From contig VBIW01000037.1 in the NCBI GenBank assembly GCA_005880915.1, forward strand, positions 42,150 to 106,149: DNA of 64,000 bases. Direction: 5' to 3'. Below the pieces are notes generated by a model. The model was not told the DNA's origin and made no database searches. It worked only from the letters and a program-made list of their open reading frames with translations. The DNA comes from Chloroflexota bacterium (GTDB lineage: Bacteria; Chloroflexota; Dormibacteria; Dormibacterales; Dormibacteraceae). Positions within the stretch are counted from its first letter, which is position 1, and every line of letters begins with the position of its first letter. Positions 14,788 through 22,863 of the stretch are shown here, piece after piece. The position numbers and the translations under genes were made by a program.

Positions 14788-14821
14788 CGAATAAGAAAGG
14801 GCCGCTCATGATGAGCGGCCC
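14788..14821 (-). terminator. rho-independent terminator of the DUF5679 gene
   Basis: GGGCCGCTCA and TGAGCGGCCC form a perfect 10-bp stem with a 3-nt loop (14799-14821). Read on the minus strand it is followed by CTTTCTTATTC, a T-rich tail. It lies between the convergent TrkA-N and DUF5679 genes and may also slow transcription from the left. Confidence 0.7.
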
Positions 14822-14839
14822 CCTAGTCGAATCTCTAGG

Positions 14840-14983
14840 TTATGAGGCCTTGCCGATCTTGTAGATCTTGGTGCCGCAATAGGGGCACGTGCCGACCGTT
14901 GCTGGCTTGCCGTTCTTCATCGTGATCGGCTGAGGGTCTTTCATCTCGACCTTTCTCTTGTCCTTCAAGCAGTAGCCTTCCAC
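14840..14983 (-). CDS. DUF5679 small zinc-ribbon-like protein
   Basis: A 47-residue protein recognised from the DUF5679 pattern: GYCLKDKRKVEMKDPQP, then TMKNGKPATVGTCPYCGTK. The C-terminal CPYC knuckle (C33, C36) is intact. In the N-terminal knuckle only C5 is present and the position usually holding the second Cys is Asp (YCLKD), so a four-Cys zinc site is incomplete. GTG 14983 has AAGGA about 11 nt upstream. A TAGAAT box on the same strand at 15032-15037 could be its promoter. A strong terminator follows. Function of the family is unknown. Confidence 0.8.
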   Translation of the reverse strand: MEGYCLKDKRKVEMKDPQPITMKNGKPATVGTCPYCGTKIYKIGKAS

Positions 14984-15068
14984 AAACTCACCGTCCTTAT
15001 TAGAGATTCTGTCGTGGGGGCGGACTCGCCCATTCTAGGGGTGCGTATTTGGTCAACACAACCCCAAT

Positions 15069-15605
15069 TCAAACTGAATTCAGATCCTGGGCCCGGAAAA
15101 CGTGCCAAAAGGCGGTCTCAAAAGGCCGTTTGGACTCTTCTCCGAAAAGAACAAAGCGCACCTCGATCGCCTGCCAGCCGCCACTTAACGCTGCCATCAA
15201 GGACTCGGCCATCACGCGCGCGCACTCGTCGATAGGAAACCCGGCGATGCCTGTGCCGACCGCGGGCACCGCGATCGTCTCGACCTGATGTTGATGAGCG
15301 AGACGAAACACATCGTCCATCGACGACTTCAGAGAGCCTCTGGTGGTGCGTCCACCAAGCGCCATGCTGGCCGCGTGGATCACGTAACGCGCGCGCAATT
15401 TGCCGGCGCCGGTGATTGCCGCTTCCCCGACTCGCACGGCTCCGTGTGCATCGCACTCGTCCTGTATCTGAGGGCCGCCGGCTCTGCGAATCGCACCCGC
15501 GACTCCGCCTCCAAGCTGCAAGTCATTGTTGGCGGCGTTGACGATGGCGTCCACCTCTTGCTGCACCAGGTCGCCGCTGATGATCACGACTCGCGTTTCA
15601 TCCAT
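15069..15605 (-). CDS. macro-domain protein (ADP-ribose processing)
   Basis: A 178-residue single macro domain. The ADP-ribose pocket motifs are AIVNAANNDLQLGGGVAGAI and VPAVGTGIAGFP, and the YVIHAAS strand lies between. Members bind or hydrolyse ADP-ribose derivatives such as O-acetyl-ADP-ribose or ADP-ribosylated proteins. ATG 15605 overlaps the end of the PfkB kinase gene by 22 nt. It is the last gene of a four-gene minus-strand run (unknown, PHP, PfkB, macro). Confidence 0.92.
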   Translation of the reverse strand: MDETRVVIISGDLVQQEVDAIVNAANNDLQLGGGVAGAIRRAGGPQIQDECDAHGAVRVGEAAITGAGKLRARYVIHAASMALGGRTTRGSLKSSMDDVFRLAHQHQVETIAVPAVGTGIAGFPIDECARVMAESLMAALSGGWQAIEVRFVLFGEESKRPFETAFWHVFRAQDLNSV

Positions 15606-16474
15606 TCCCACACCTCTGCGACGCGTTCGTCGAGCAGCTTCGGCGTTGCGCTCGCGATACCGCGAATCCCGATCGACTCGATCGCCAGCGAGGCGCACGC
15701 CACGCCGCAAACGAGAGCATCCTGCAACCCAGAAGGTTGAGCTCCCGTGCTCAGCCACCGGGCAAGCATTCCACCGGCCACCGCGTCTCCGGCCCCAGTG
15801 GTATCAAACGCCGGATACTTCAGGAGCGCCGGCACGTGGACAGGTCCGGCCACAGTGTGCGCGGTAACTCCCCCTGCGCCCGCTTTCAAGACCAGGCCAT
15901 CGAGCCACCACTGACGGCGAAATTCCTCTGCCACTCCGCCACCGAGTGCAGCGAACTCTTCTTCGTTGCAGAAGTACCACTGTGCGCGCTGGAGCACGTC
16001 TTTCGATTCCGCGACCTGCTCCTTGACGTATGACAGCATCGCGTCAGCTGCGATGAGTCGCGCAGAATGAAGCGCCTTCACCGCCTGGGCCTGACGGTCT
16101 GGGCGCATCGAGCCGATGAACGCCCAGCCCGCGTAGCCGGCGGGCACGTGCGGCTCCCAGCTGTCGTAGATGCCATCGGCGCTGCCCAGGTCGACATTGC
16201 GACCGTGCTCCTGGTGTGCCGTCCAACGGTACGTCGGCGTGTCGAAGATCTCGAGAAGTGTGGTGTCGACCGGCCGTCCCTCGAACAACGTGGAAACGCG
16301 CTCCACGGCGTCGCGCCCGACTGCCGCCGAAATCTTCACCGGCAAGATCAGACTCGCCGCCAACGCGAAATACAGAGCGGAGCCACCGAGCTCATCTTTG
16401 ATCTTGCCAAACGGCCCGTCGCGTGTGTCGAGCGCTATCGACCCGACGACCAGCAGCTCGGGTGCGTCAGGCAC
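15584..16474 (-). CDS. PfkB-family carbohydrate/nucleoside kinase
   Basis: A 296-residue ribokinase-like enzyme. The N-terminal region VVGSIALDTRDGPFG and GGSALYFALAA binds substrate; the C-terminal PfkB signature is FDTTGAGDAVAGGMLARWL with the catalytic Asp of GAGD. It phosphorylates a sugar or nucleoside; specificity is not evident. GTG 16474 overlaps the end of the PHP gene by 8 nt. Linkage to a macro domain and a PHP phosphoesterase suggests nucleotide or ADP-ribose salvage, which is inference. Confidence 0.9.
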   Translation of the reverse strand: MPDAPELLVVGSIALDTRDGPFGKIKDELGGSALYFALAASLILPVKISAAVGRDAVERVSTLFEGRPVDTTLLEIFDTPTYRWTAHQEHGRNVDLGSADGIYDSWEPHVPAGYAGWAFIGSMRPDRQAQAVKALHSARLIAADAMLSYVKEQVAESKDVLQRAQWYFCNEEEFAALGGGVAEEFRRQWWLDGLVLKAGAGGVTAHTVAGPVHVPALLKYPAFDTTGAGDAVAGGMLARWLSTGAQPSGLQDALVCGVACASLAIESIGIRGIASATPKLLDERVAEVWEWMKRES

Positions 16475-17075
16475 GCCGCCCGGTACCGCTGCTCGCGGTC
16501 ACGACGTGGCGTGCGTAACGCAGCTTCTCGAGGAAGTCATGGATCCCGGAATAATCTTCGATTTCCATCCAGCTGCGTCCCAGCTCTTCAGCTGAATGCG
16601 AGTCGGAGCCGGTGGCCATGACCTTGCCGAGCTCGTCGGCCAGCTGCGACGCCGCCTGGTTCGCTGAAGCATCGCACCACGGGTTGTAGGTCTCGATGAT
16701 GTCGATCCGGGCAGCCAGCTCCTCGATTCGCTCGGGTCGGAAATTTGCGCGATGGCGATCGAGCGGATGGGGTATATAGGTCAGTCCACCCATCCCGTGG
16801 ATGAGGTCCAGCGCCTCCTCCGGCGCGAGGTAGGGCGGGACCCGGCCGGTGATGAACAGGCCGATGACCTCGCCCTCCAGGGTCTTTATCTCCTCACCTG
16901 CGATGGCGAGCTCCGGGGCCATGCGCACAAAATTGAGCGCTCCTTCCACCGTGTTGTGATCGGTCAGCGCCAGGCGGTCGAGACCGCATTCGCGGGCGCG
17001 ATCGACGACCTGTTGGAGAGAGCTACGCCCATCGTGCGAAAAATTGGAGTGGAGATGAAGATCGACGCGGAGCAT
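16467..17075 (-). CDS. PHP-domain metal-dependent phosphoesterase
   Basis: A 202-residue PHP protein. Metal-binding motifs appear in order: DLHLHSNFSHDG at the N terminus, LALTDHNTVEG, GEEIKTLEGE, the His of YIPHPLD, and ATGSDSH near the C terminus. It resembles the YciV-like nucleotide and oligonucleotide phosphatases rather than polymerase PHP domains. It is flanked closely by an unknown gene and a PfkB kinase in the same operon. Confidence 0.9.
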   Translation of the reverse strand: MLRVDLHLHSNFSHDGRSSLQQVVDRARECGLDRLALTDHNTVEGALNFVRMAPELAIAGEEIKTLEGEVIGLFITGRVPPYLAPEEALDLIHGMGGLTYIPHPLDRHRANFRPERIEELAARIDIIETYNPWCDASANQAASQLADELGKVMATGSDSHSAEELGRSWMEIEDYSGIHDFLEKLRYARHVVTASSGTGRRA

Positions 17076-17082
17076 CCGCGCC

Positions 17083-17454
17083 TTAGAGCGCGGCTTCTTT
17101 CAGCATTCGCTCGCGCGAGCGCGCGAACAGCGGGATCACTTGGGCAGGTCCGCGACTGATGCACGCCTGGTCCATGAGCGCGGCTTGCGCGTCATAGATG
17201 ATCTCCATCACCTGCTCGGGCCGGCGTTCGCGACCAAGTCGCGCCGGCAGTTGGGGATGTGCTTGCCGAAGCACTGTCATCAACCTGGGGATCAACCAGC
17301 CAGGGACGATCTTGACTTGCTGCACCAGGCATTCTTCAACCCAGAAGAGCAGCTCATCCGATTCCTGCAGCAAGCGTCGAGGTGTCATCGCGCGAGTACG
17401 GCGTCGATGCCATCGCCGATACCTGTCCTGCTCCTCGATAGTCTGCTGAAGCAT
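17083..17454 (-). CDS. conserved-looking protein of unknown function
   Basis: A 123-residue, mainly helical, soluble and basic protein. It has no recognised domain; the central part is LLFWVEECLVQQVKIVPGWL. ATG 17454 is chosen because GGAG lies 5 nt upstream and a TATAGT box 12 nt upstream; the frame could be extended to a TTG at 17463, which would sit on the Shine-Dalgarno. It stands 7 nt ahead of the PHP gene, so it is likely the first gene of that operon. Confidence 0.65.
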   Translation of the reverse strand: MLQQTIEEQDRYRRWHRRRTRAMTPRRLLQESDELLFWVEECLVQQVKIVPGWLIPRLMTVLRQAHPQLPARLGRERRPEQVMEIIYDAQAALMDQACISRGPAQVIPLFARSRERMLKEAAL

Positions 17455-17472
17455 GGGCTCCAACCCACTATA

Positions 17473-18051
17473 TCAGTGACCTACCGCAGTCCTTGCTCTT
17501 GATGGATAGCAAAGAGTTCGCCATCCCCCGGCAGCGGGAACGAGGTGGACCTGACGGTCGAAAGTCCACTCTTTCCACTGCTGACGCACTCGGTATCGCA
17601 TGACCAAACGCGCCACGTTGTTGTACGTGCGCTGATGCAATTGGTCAGTCCAGCTCTCGAGCACGGTGACGCTTGCCACCTGCATGTCGAGTATCTCCAG
17701 CCACTCGTCGAGCCGCGGCATCTCCCGAATGAAGTTCTGTAGCCCGCCCCATGCCCGCTGGGCGTCTTCGGCGATCATCTCCCACATCTCGTCAAAGCGT
17801 CCTTCCGAATGCAGCCTCATGAACCGCATCTCGATCGTGGCGGGCGTCGCGGAAGCCGGGGGCGGCGGTCGAAGGGGTTCGATGGGCGGCGGTATGGCGG
17901 CGAATGCCCCAGCCATTCCGGTGCCCACCGAAGCGCTGACGAACCGGCCGAAGTCGTCTGCCGGCCAGGTCGTGAACTGGCCGGCGAGCCGCAAAAAGAA
18001 CGTTTCCACGACCGGCCAGCGTCTGAGCGGTCGAAAAATCTTCTTGACCAT
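17473..18051 (-). CDS. NTF2-like fold protein (putative)
   Basis: A 192-residue protein. The N-terminal 75 residues are amphipathic with a Pro-rich linker (IPPPIEPLRPPPP). The C-terminal part has the shape of an NTF2/SnoaL-like cone: helices FMRLHSEGRFDEMWEMIAED and then strands VASVTVLESW, NNVARLVMRYRV and DRQVHLVPAAGGWRTL. No active-site residues are assigned. ATG 18051 has no strong ribosome binding site; a palindrome CTGTATACAG lies at 18080-18089 upstream and may be part of its promoter. The open frame continues to 18219 but the added residues look non-coding. Confidence 0.6.
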   Translation of the reverse strand: MVKKIFRPLRRWPVVETFFLRLAGQFTTWPADDFGRFVSASVGTGMAGAFAAIPPPIEPLRPPPPASATPATIEMRFMRLHSEGRFDEMWEMIAEDAQRAWGGLQNFIREMPRLDEWLEILDMQVASVTVLESWTDQLHQRTYNNVARLVMRYRVRQQWKEWTFDRQVHLVPAAGGWRTLCYPSRARTAVGH

Positions 18052-18294
18052 TGGCGCTAGATGTTGTGTGATCTCCCCAGACTGTATACAGAATGTGGAT
18101 AACCCGCAAGTCCTGGCGCAGTCGAGGATGCCGGCAAAGTGCCCGCTCGAGGCGGCCGCGAGCTCGCGCCGCCGGCTCCAGTCAGGGGTGCGGCCGGCCG
18201 CGGCGCTGGTCGGGGACATGGATCATGGCCGTCCGGACAAGGTCCAGAGGGTGATCCGGATCGGGATCACCGCCTGGCGGGTGAGCCCCCGCCC

Positions 18295-18690
18295 TCAGCG
18301 AATGGTCATGCGCCGGACCACCGCCGCAACTTCTTCGAGCGGTAGTCCCACCGGACAAACAGCGGACGCAGCCGCCAGGTCAGGTGCGTCACCGGCCAAG
18401 TCGGAGGACGCCTCGCCGAGTCGCGCGTAGAGACGAATATAAGAGGAAGCGAGATCGGGCAGCCGCGTCTTCCCGATGCGGCCGGCAGCGAGTGCACATA
18501 GGCCGCAGTTGATGCACGTCACAAGGCGGGGATGACGTTCGCGCTCCGCAGGAGTGATGGCTCGAATGCCGTCCGAAGAGTACGTCTCGAGCAGCGCAGC
18601 GAGCTGTGGTCGCGGACGTCGCAGGCGCCGGCGCGCGAGGTGAACTCCGTAGGCCCAGGCGAGCTTGGCCAGTGAATCGGTGCGCGCCAT
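18295..18690 (-). CDS. [4Fe-4S] protein partner of glycerol-3-phosphate dehydrogenase
   Basis: A 131-residue protein with four cysteines in a ferredoxin-like order: CINCGLC at about 58-64 and CPVG at about 111. That is enough for one [4Fe-4S] cluster of the HdrC/GlpC type. The rest is helical with no membrane segment. It starts 1 nt after the stop of the GlpA-like gene, so it is almost certainly co-translated with it and may pass its electrons to the respiratory chain as GlpC does. It has half the cysteines of a normal GlpC. Confidence 0.7.
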   Translation of the reverse strand: MARTDSLAKLAWAYGVHLARRRLRRPRPQLAALLETYSSDGIRAITPAERERHPRLVTCINCGLCALAAGRIGKTRLPDLASSYIRLYARLGEASSDLAGDAPDLAAASAVCPVGLPLEEVAAVVRRMTIR

Positions 18691-18691
18691 C

Positions 18692-20338
18692 TCAGCGCTC
18701 GATCCGCATCAGCCCGCGCATGGCGCCTTGTGCCAGCTCTTCCTGCGCCCATCCTGCATGGGGCAGGACGGGAGCCCTTCCCAACCACGCGCCGCGAGCG
18801 AATTCGCGCGCTGCGTCGAACCTCTGCATCGCGCTCCAGCCGAGCTCTCTGCCGACAACCTCTGCGGCGCGCAAGATGCATCCCGCGCCCGCGCAAGGTC
18901 CTGCCGCAACTCCCACGCGCCGAAAAGCATCCGCCAGCGTGTGCACCTGCTCGTGGCGCGCGGCATATATCAGCTCGGCTTCCGTGACGGGTTCGCACCG
19001 GCACAGGATCCGTGACGACATGGTCGACTGTGCGCCCTGACCGCGCGCGGCGCCCTCGTCGAGCACCTTCTCCGCATTCGAGCCATGCCGGCCCTGCAGC
19101 TTGATCACCGCAAGCGCCGGAATTCCGCAGCGAGATGCCAGATCGGAGGCAGGCTCAGGGTCGGATTCGTTTCCGGGCAGGGGCCGGGTCGCGGTCGTGC
19201 ATGGCGCCTGGTGTCCCAGCCTTCGGCAGACTGCGTCGGACGTCTCTTCGGCCATCAGGCGGTACATCGAGAGCTTGCCGCCCGCGATCGTGATGAAACC
19301 GTCGGCTCCCGACGCGGAGTGGTCGATCACCGCGTACCGCCGCGAGAGCTCGTCCTCATAACGCCGCCACTTGAACAACGTTGGCCGGACACCAGTCGTG
19401 GTTCGCACCGGCCGGTAGTCCCGGATCGCCGGGAAAACACGTTCGAATCCCTGCAGCAGGTACTCGACCTCGTCCTCCATCACGTCGACGGAATCGAGGT
19501 CGCCGTAGAAGTCGTCGTCGGTCGTGCCGAGCAGGGTGAACCCGGCGTGGGCCACCATCAGCAGGTCGCGTCCGTCGATCGATTCCGCGCTGATCGAGAA
19601 ATTCGAGATGCGATGCGGGTAGACGATGTGAATGCCTTTGGCGGGTCTGAGGTCGACCTTGACGCCGGCCATGGCGCCGACCTCGGGCGACCATGGGCCT
19701 GTCGCATTGACCACCACGCGGGCGCGCGCTTCAGAACTTGCGCCGTCCCGTCCTCTGTAGCGCACACCGATCACCTTCCCACCGTCTCGGATGAGCTCGG
19801 TCACGCGGGTGTGGTTGAGCGCGCGAGCGCCGTGCGCCATAGCGTCCTGGACGTTGGCATAGACGAGCCGGTGCGGATCGACGCCCCATTCCTCCATGGT
19901 CACGGCCGCGATCACGTCAGGCGACAGTCCGGGCTCGGCCTGGCGCGCCTCGGCTGCGGTGAGGCGCCGGTGCGGGTGCGCCTTCTTCAATGGCTGGAAC
20001 CGGTCGTAAACCTCCATCGCCGTTTCCATCCGCTCGATGTTGTTCCGGTCGTGAGGCAGGACCGGGATGATGAAGACGACCCGGTAGACGAGGTTCCGCG
20101 CGATCGTGACGATGTGCCCGGCATCGATGCACGACCGGCGCGTGGTGTCCCAGTCATACTCGAGATAGCGAGGACCGCCGTGGATCATCCAGCTCGAAGC
20201 ACCGCTGGTGCCCGCCCCCCAGTCGCCTTTCTCGAGCAGGAGGACGGATAAGCCGCGCAGCGATAGGTCGCGCGCGACGCCGGCACCGGTCACACCGCCG
20301 CCGATAACCACCACGTCGTGCGCGCTCGGCGCGGTCAC
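18692..20338 (-). CDS. FAD-dependent glycerol-3-phosphate dehydrogenase, GlpA type
   Basis: A 548-residue enzyme oxidising glycerol-3-phosphate to dihydroxyacetone phosphate. The FAD dinucleotide fold is VVVIGGGVTGAGVARDL, followed by GTSGASSWMIHGGPRYLE and the substrate-side WGVDPHRL. The C-terminal 110 residues include a BFD-like [2Fe-2S] module (CRC near 446 and PCAGAGC near 481), which is found in anaerobic GlpA rather than in GlpD. A small [4Fe-4S] protein follows 1 nt downstream. A TAGTAT hexamer 7 nt before the GTG overlaps the stop of the upstream EF-G-like gene and could be its own promoter. Confidence 0.88.
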   Translation of the reverse strand: MTAPSAHDVVVIGGGVTGAGVARDLSLRGLSVLLLEKGDWGAGTSGASSWMIHGGPRYLEYDWDTTRRSCIDAGHIVTIARNLVYRVVFIIPVLPHDRNNIERMETAMEVYDRFQPLKKAHPHRRLTAAEARQAEPGLSPDVIAAVTMEEWGVDPHRLVYANVQDAMAHGARALNHTRVTELIRDGGKVIGVRYRGRDGASSEARARVVVNATGPWSPEVGAMAGVKVDLRPAKGIHIVYPHRISNFSISAESIDGRDLLMVAHAGFTLLGTTDDDFYGDLDSVDVMEDEVEYLLQGFERVFPAIRDYRPVRTTTGVRPTLFKWRRYEDELSRRYAVIDHSASGADGFITIAGGKLSMYRLMAEETSDAVCRRLGHQAPCTTATRPLPGNESDPEPASDLASRCGIPALAVIKLQGRHGSNAEKVLDEGAARGQGAQSTMSSRILCRCEPVTEAELIYAARHEQVHTLADAFRRVGVAAGPCAGAGCILRAAEVVGRELGWSAMQRFDAAREFARGAWLGRAPVLPHAGWAQEELAQGAMRGLMRIER

Positions 20339-20348
20339 GTGCGGGATA

Positions 20349-22382
20349 CTAGTGCGCCGCGCTGGCCGCCTCGTGCTCTTTCTGGAATTCTTCGATGATC
20401 GCCTTGGCCAGATGCGCGGGCATCTCGTCGTAATGCGAGAACCTCTGTTGAAATGAGCCTCGGCCCTGAGTTATCGAGCGCAGGTCGAGGGCAAATCGCA
20501 GCATCTCGTGCGCCGGCACCGTCGCGTGCACTTTCTGGTATCCGTCGTCGGGCTCAGTGCCGAGGATCTTGCCGCGCCGGCCGTTCACGTCGGACATGAT
20601 GTCGCCCAAATTCTTCTCTGGCACGCGGATGTCGGCCTCCACGACCGGCTCCAGGAGCACCGGGCCCGCGTCCAGGGCTGCCCTTCGGATGGCCATCGAG
20701 CCGGCGATCTGGAAGGCCATGTCATTCGAGTCGACCGCGTGGTATTTGCCGTCGACGAGAGTCACCTTGACATCGACCATCGGATAGCCCGCAACCACAC
20801 CCTTGGCCATGTTGTCGACGATGCCCTTCTGCACCGAGGCGCGGAAGTTTTGCGGGATTGCGCCCCCGAAGATCTTGTCCTCCCAGACGAAACCCTCGCC
20901 GCGCTTGGTCGGTGAGACCTCGATCACGCAGATTCCGTACTGGCCGTGGCCGCCGGACTGCTTCACGTGCCGGCCCTCGGCTCGACTGTGGCCCGAGACG
21001 GTTTCGCGATACGCGACGCGTGGCACCTGGGTCGATGCCTCCACTCCGTACTTGCGCTTGAGCTTCTCGAGGGTCACGTCCAGATGCACGTCGCCGAGCC
21101 CGGCGATGACCAGCTGCTTGGTCTCCTCGACCCGTTCCACGTGCAGGGTCGGGTCCTCTTCGCTGAGCCGTGCCAGGCCGCTCGAGATCTTCTCCTCGTC
21201 GCCGCGGGACTTGGGCGTGATGGCCACGCTGTAAGCCGGCCCGGGCAGCTCGAGCGGAGGTAGCGGACCGCCGTCCTTCATCCCGAGCGTGTCGCCGGTC
21301 AGCGTGTGGGCGAGCTTCGTGGCGGCGCCGATATCGCCGGCCCGTACCTCAGAAGCCGCGACGTGCTCCTTGCCGCGCGGGTAGAAGATCTGGGCGAGCC
21401 GCTCTTCGCCGCCGCGGCTGAGGTTGGGGAGATGGGCGTCGGCCGTTACAGCACCGGCGACCACCTTGAAGTAGCTCACCCGACCGAACTGATCGCCGCC
21501 GGTGCTGAACACGAACGCCTTGACGGGCTTGTCCGGCTCCGCCTCTGGCGGCGGCATCAGCTCGGCGACGGCGGACATCAGGGTGCGCACGCCGAGCAGC
21601 TTCGTCGCCGAGCAGCACAGAACCGGGGCGACCTTGCCTTCGAGAATCCCCTCGCGCAGACCCCGCTGGATCTCCTCCTCGCTCAGAGTGCCTGCGTCGA
21701 GGTACTTCTCGAGCAGCGAGTCGTCGCTCTCGGCGGCCGCCTCGATGAGCTGGCCGCGGTACTCCTCGACGCGCTGTTTCATGTCGTCGGGGATCGGGAC
21801 CTCGCTTCCCTTGCCGTCCTCGGTGGTGACGAACGCCTTCAGATGAAGCAGGTCGACGATGCCGCGGAAGTCGTGCTCGGAACCTATTGGAAGGTGCAGT
21901 GGAAACGGGCGAGGTGAGAGGTGCTCACGCATCGCGGCGACCGCGCCGTAAAAGTCAGAGTTCTCCTTGTCGAGCTTGTTGACCACCACGACACGCGGCT
22001 TATTGGTCCGGTTGCAGTGCTCCCATGCGATCTCCGTTCCCACCGCGAGCTGAGAGCTTGGGCCCACGACCACCACAGCGCCCTCCGCCACGCGCAGTCC
22101 GCTCAGGACCTGGCCCGCAAAATCAAAGAAGCCGGGCGCGTCCAGGATGTTGATCTTGTAGCCGTTGTGCTCGACGGAACCGACGCCGAGGTTGATCGAG
22201 ATCTTCTTCTTCTGTTCCTCGGGTTCGTAGTCCATGGTCGCGGTCGCCTGGTCGGTAGAGCCCAGACGGGCGATGGCACCGGACGCGAAGAGCATCGCCT
22301 CGGCGAGCGTGGTTTTTCCGTCGTGCGAGTGGCCCAGCAGGACCACGTTTCTGATCTTGTCCGGAGCGTACTCAGTCGCCAT
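20349..22382 (-). CDS. elongation factor G-like translational GTPase
   Basis: A 677-residue protein with the full EF-G domain order. G1 is GHSHDGKTTL (residues 17-26), G3 is LDAPGFFDFAG, and G4 is VVNKLDKENSD. Domain II, III, IV (GRHVKQSGGHGQYG) and V (PEKNLGDIMSDVNGRRG) follow. The altered G1 (GHSHDGKT instead of AHIDAGKT) and the missing switch insert mark the EF-G-like paralogue group whose role is less clear than that of canonical EF-G. ATG 22382 is preferred; a GTG at 22394 would add four residues. The rpsL-rpsG neighbours expected for the housekeeping fusA are absent, which supports paralogue status. Confidence 0.9.
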   Translation of the reverse strand: MATEYAPDKIRNVVLLGHSHDGKTTLAEAMLFASGAIARLGSTDQATATMDYEPEEQKKKISINLGVGSVEHNGYKINILDAPGFFDFAGQVLSGLRVAEGAVVVVGPSSQLAVGTEIAWEHCNRTNKPRVVVVNKLDKENSDFYGAVAAMREHLSPRPFPLHLPIGSEHDFRGIVDLLHLKAFVTTEDGKGSEVPIPDDMKQRVEEYRGQLIEAAAESDDSLLEKYLDAGTLSEEEIQRGLREGILEGKVAPVLCCSATKLLGVRTLMSAVAELMPPPEAEPDKPVKAFVFSTGGDQFGRVSYFKVVAGAVTADAHLPNLSRGGEERLAQIFYPRGKEHVAASEVRAGDIGAATKLAHTLTGDTLGMKDGGPLPPLELPGPAYSVAITPKSRGDEEKISSGLARLSEEDPTLHVERVEETKQLVIAGLGDVHLDVTLEKLKRKYGVEASTQVPRVAYRETVSGHSRAEGRHVKQSGGHGQYGICVIEVSPTKRGEGFVWEDKIFGGAIPQNFRASVQKGIVDNMAKGVVAGYPMVDVKVTLVDGKYHAVDSNDMAFQIAGSMAIRRAALDAGPVLLEPVVEADIRVPEKNLGDIMSDVNGRRGKILGTEPDDGYQKVHATVPAHEMLRFALDLRSITQGRGSFQQRFSHYDEMPAHLAKAIIEEFQKEHEAASAAH

Positions 22383-22433
22383 CCAAACCCCCACCAGAAG
22401 CGTCCGCTTTGGTTGTGTGCAACAAGTCTAAGG

Positions 22434-22459
22434 CCGGGTCAAATCCGACCCGGTAGAAT
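22434..22459 (+). promoter_or_regulatory. inverted repeat CCGGGTC-6-GACCCGG and TAGAAT -10 box
   Basis: A perfect 7-bp inverted repeat (22434-22453) abuts a TAGAAT box (22454-22459), which ends 9 nt before the ATG at 22469. The repeat takes the place of the -10/-35 spacer, where a bound repressor would block polymerase. It lies in the divergent gap shared with the EF-G-like gene. Confidence 0.5.
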
Positions 22460-22468
22460 CAATTGCGC

Positions 22469-22693
22469 ATGGTCAAGAAGACAGCATCGATCGAAGAGGT
22501 GCTCGCCTCAATCGACGCGGCGCGCGACAAGGTGATGGCCGACGAGGTGAAGTCCCTCACCAAGCTCGGTATCCCAAAGGCGATGGCCTACCAGATGATC
22601 GCCAGCCGGTTCCACCAGAAGGTGGGGAACCAGGAGGAGGCCGAGCCAGACCCCTTTGAGGGAAACGCCACTTCCTGGGAAGAGATCAGCTAG
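22469..22693 (+). CDS. small protein of unknown function
   Basis: A 74-residue hydrophilic protein, helical at the N terminus (SIEEVLASIDAARDKVMADE) with an acidic tail (EEAEPDPFEG). No family is recognised. ATG 22469 is preferred over TTG 22463 because a TAGAAT -10 box lies exactly 9 nt upstream, as in two other genes of the window. It is divergent from the EF-G-like gene, and an inverted repeat lies between them. Confidence 0.65.
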   Translation: MVKKTASIEEVLASIDAARDKVMADEVKSLTKLGIPKAMAYQMIASRFHQKVGNQEEAEPDPFEGNATSWEEIS

Positions 22694-22822
22694 AAGGCGC
22701 GGGTGAGGACGGTCGTCGCGCGCAAGCGCGGTAAAGAAGCGGCCAATTGATTGCTCCCCCGCGGGACCCCCTCCTCCCACATGCCACACTGGGAGGCGTC
22801 TCGTATGAAACGCTTGGGGGAC

Positions 22823-22841
22823 GGCCGGAGTAAATCCGGCC
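22823..22841 (+). other. hairpin GGCCGGA-5-TCCGGCC
   Basis: A perfect 7-bp stem with a 5-nt loop lies 22 nt before the HTH-M24 gene. No T-run follows. The rest of the 170-nt gap is GC- and C-rich without further signals that I can identify. Confidence 0.4.
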
Positions 22842-22863
22842 TACAGCTCCACCTCCTCTTCTC

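Noticed and set aside
19085..20251. 388-codon plus-strand frame
   Set aside because: Antisense of the GlpA-like dehydrogenase; no recognisable domain.
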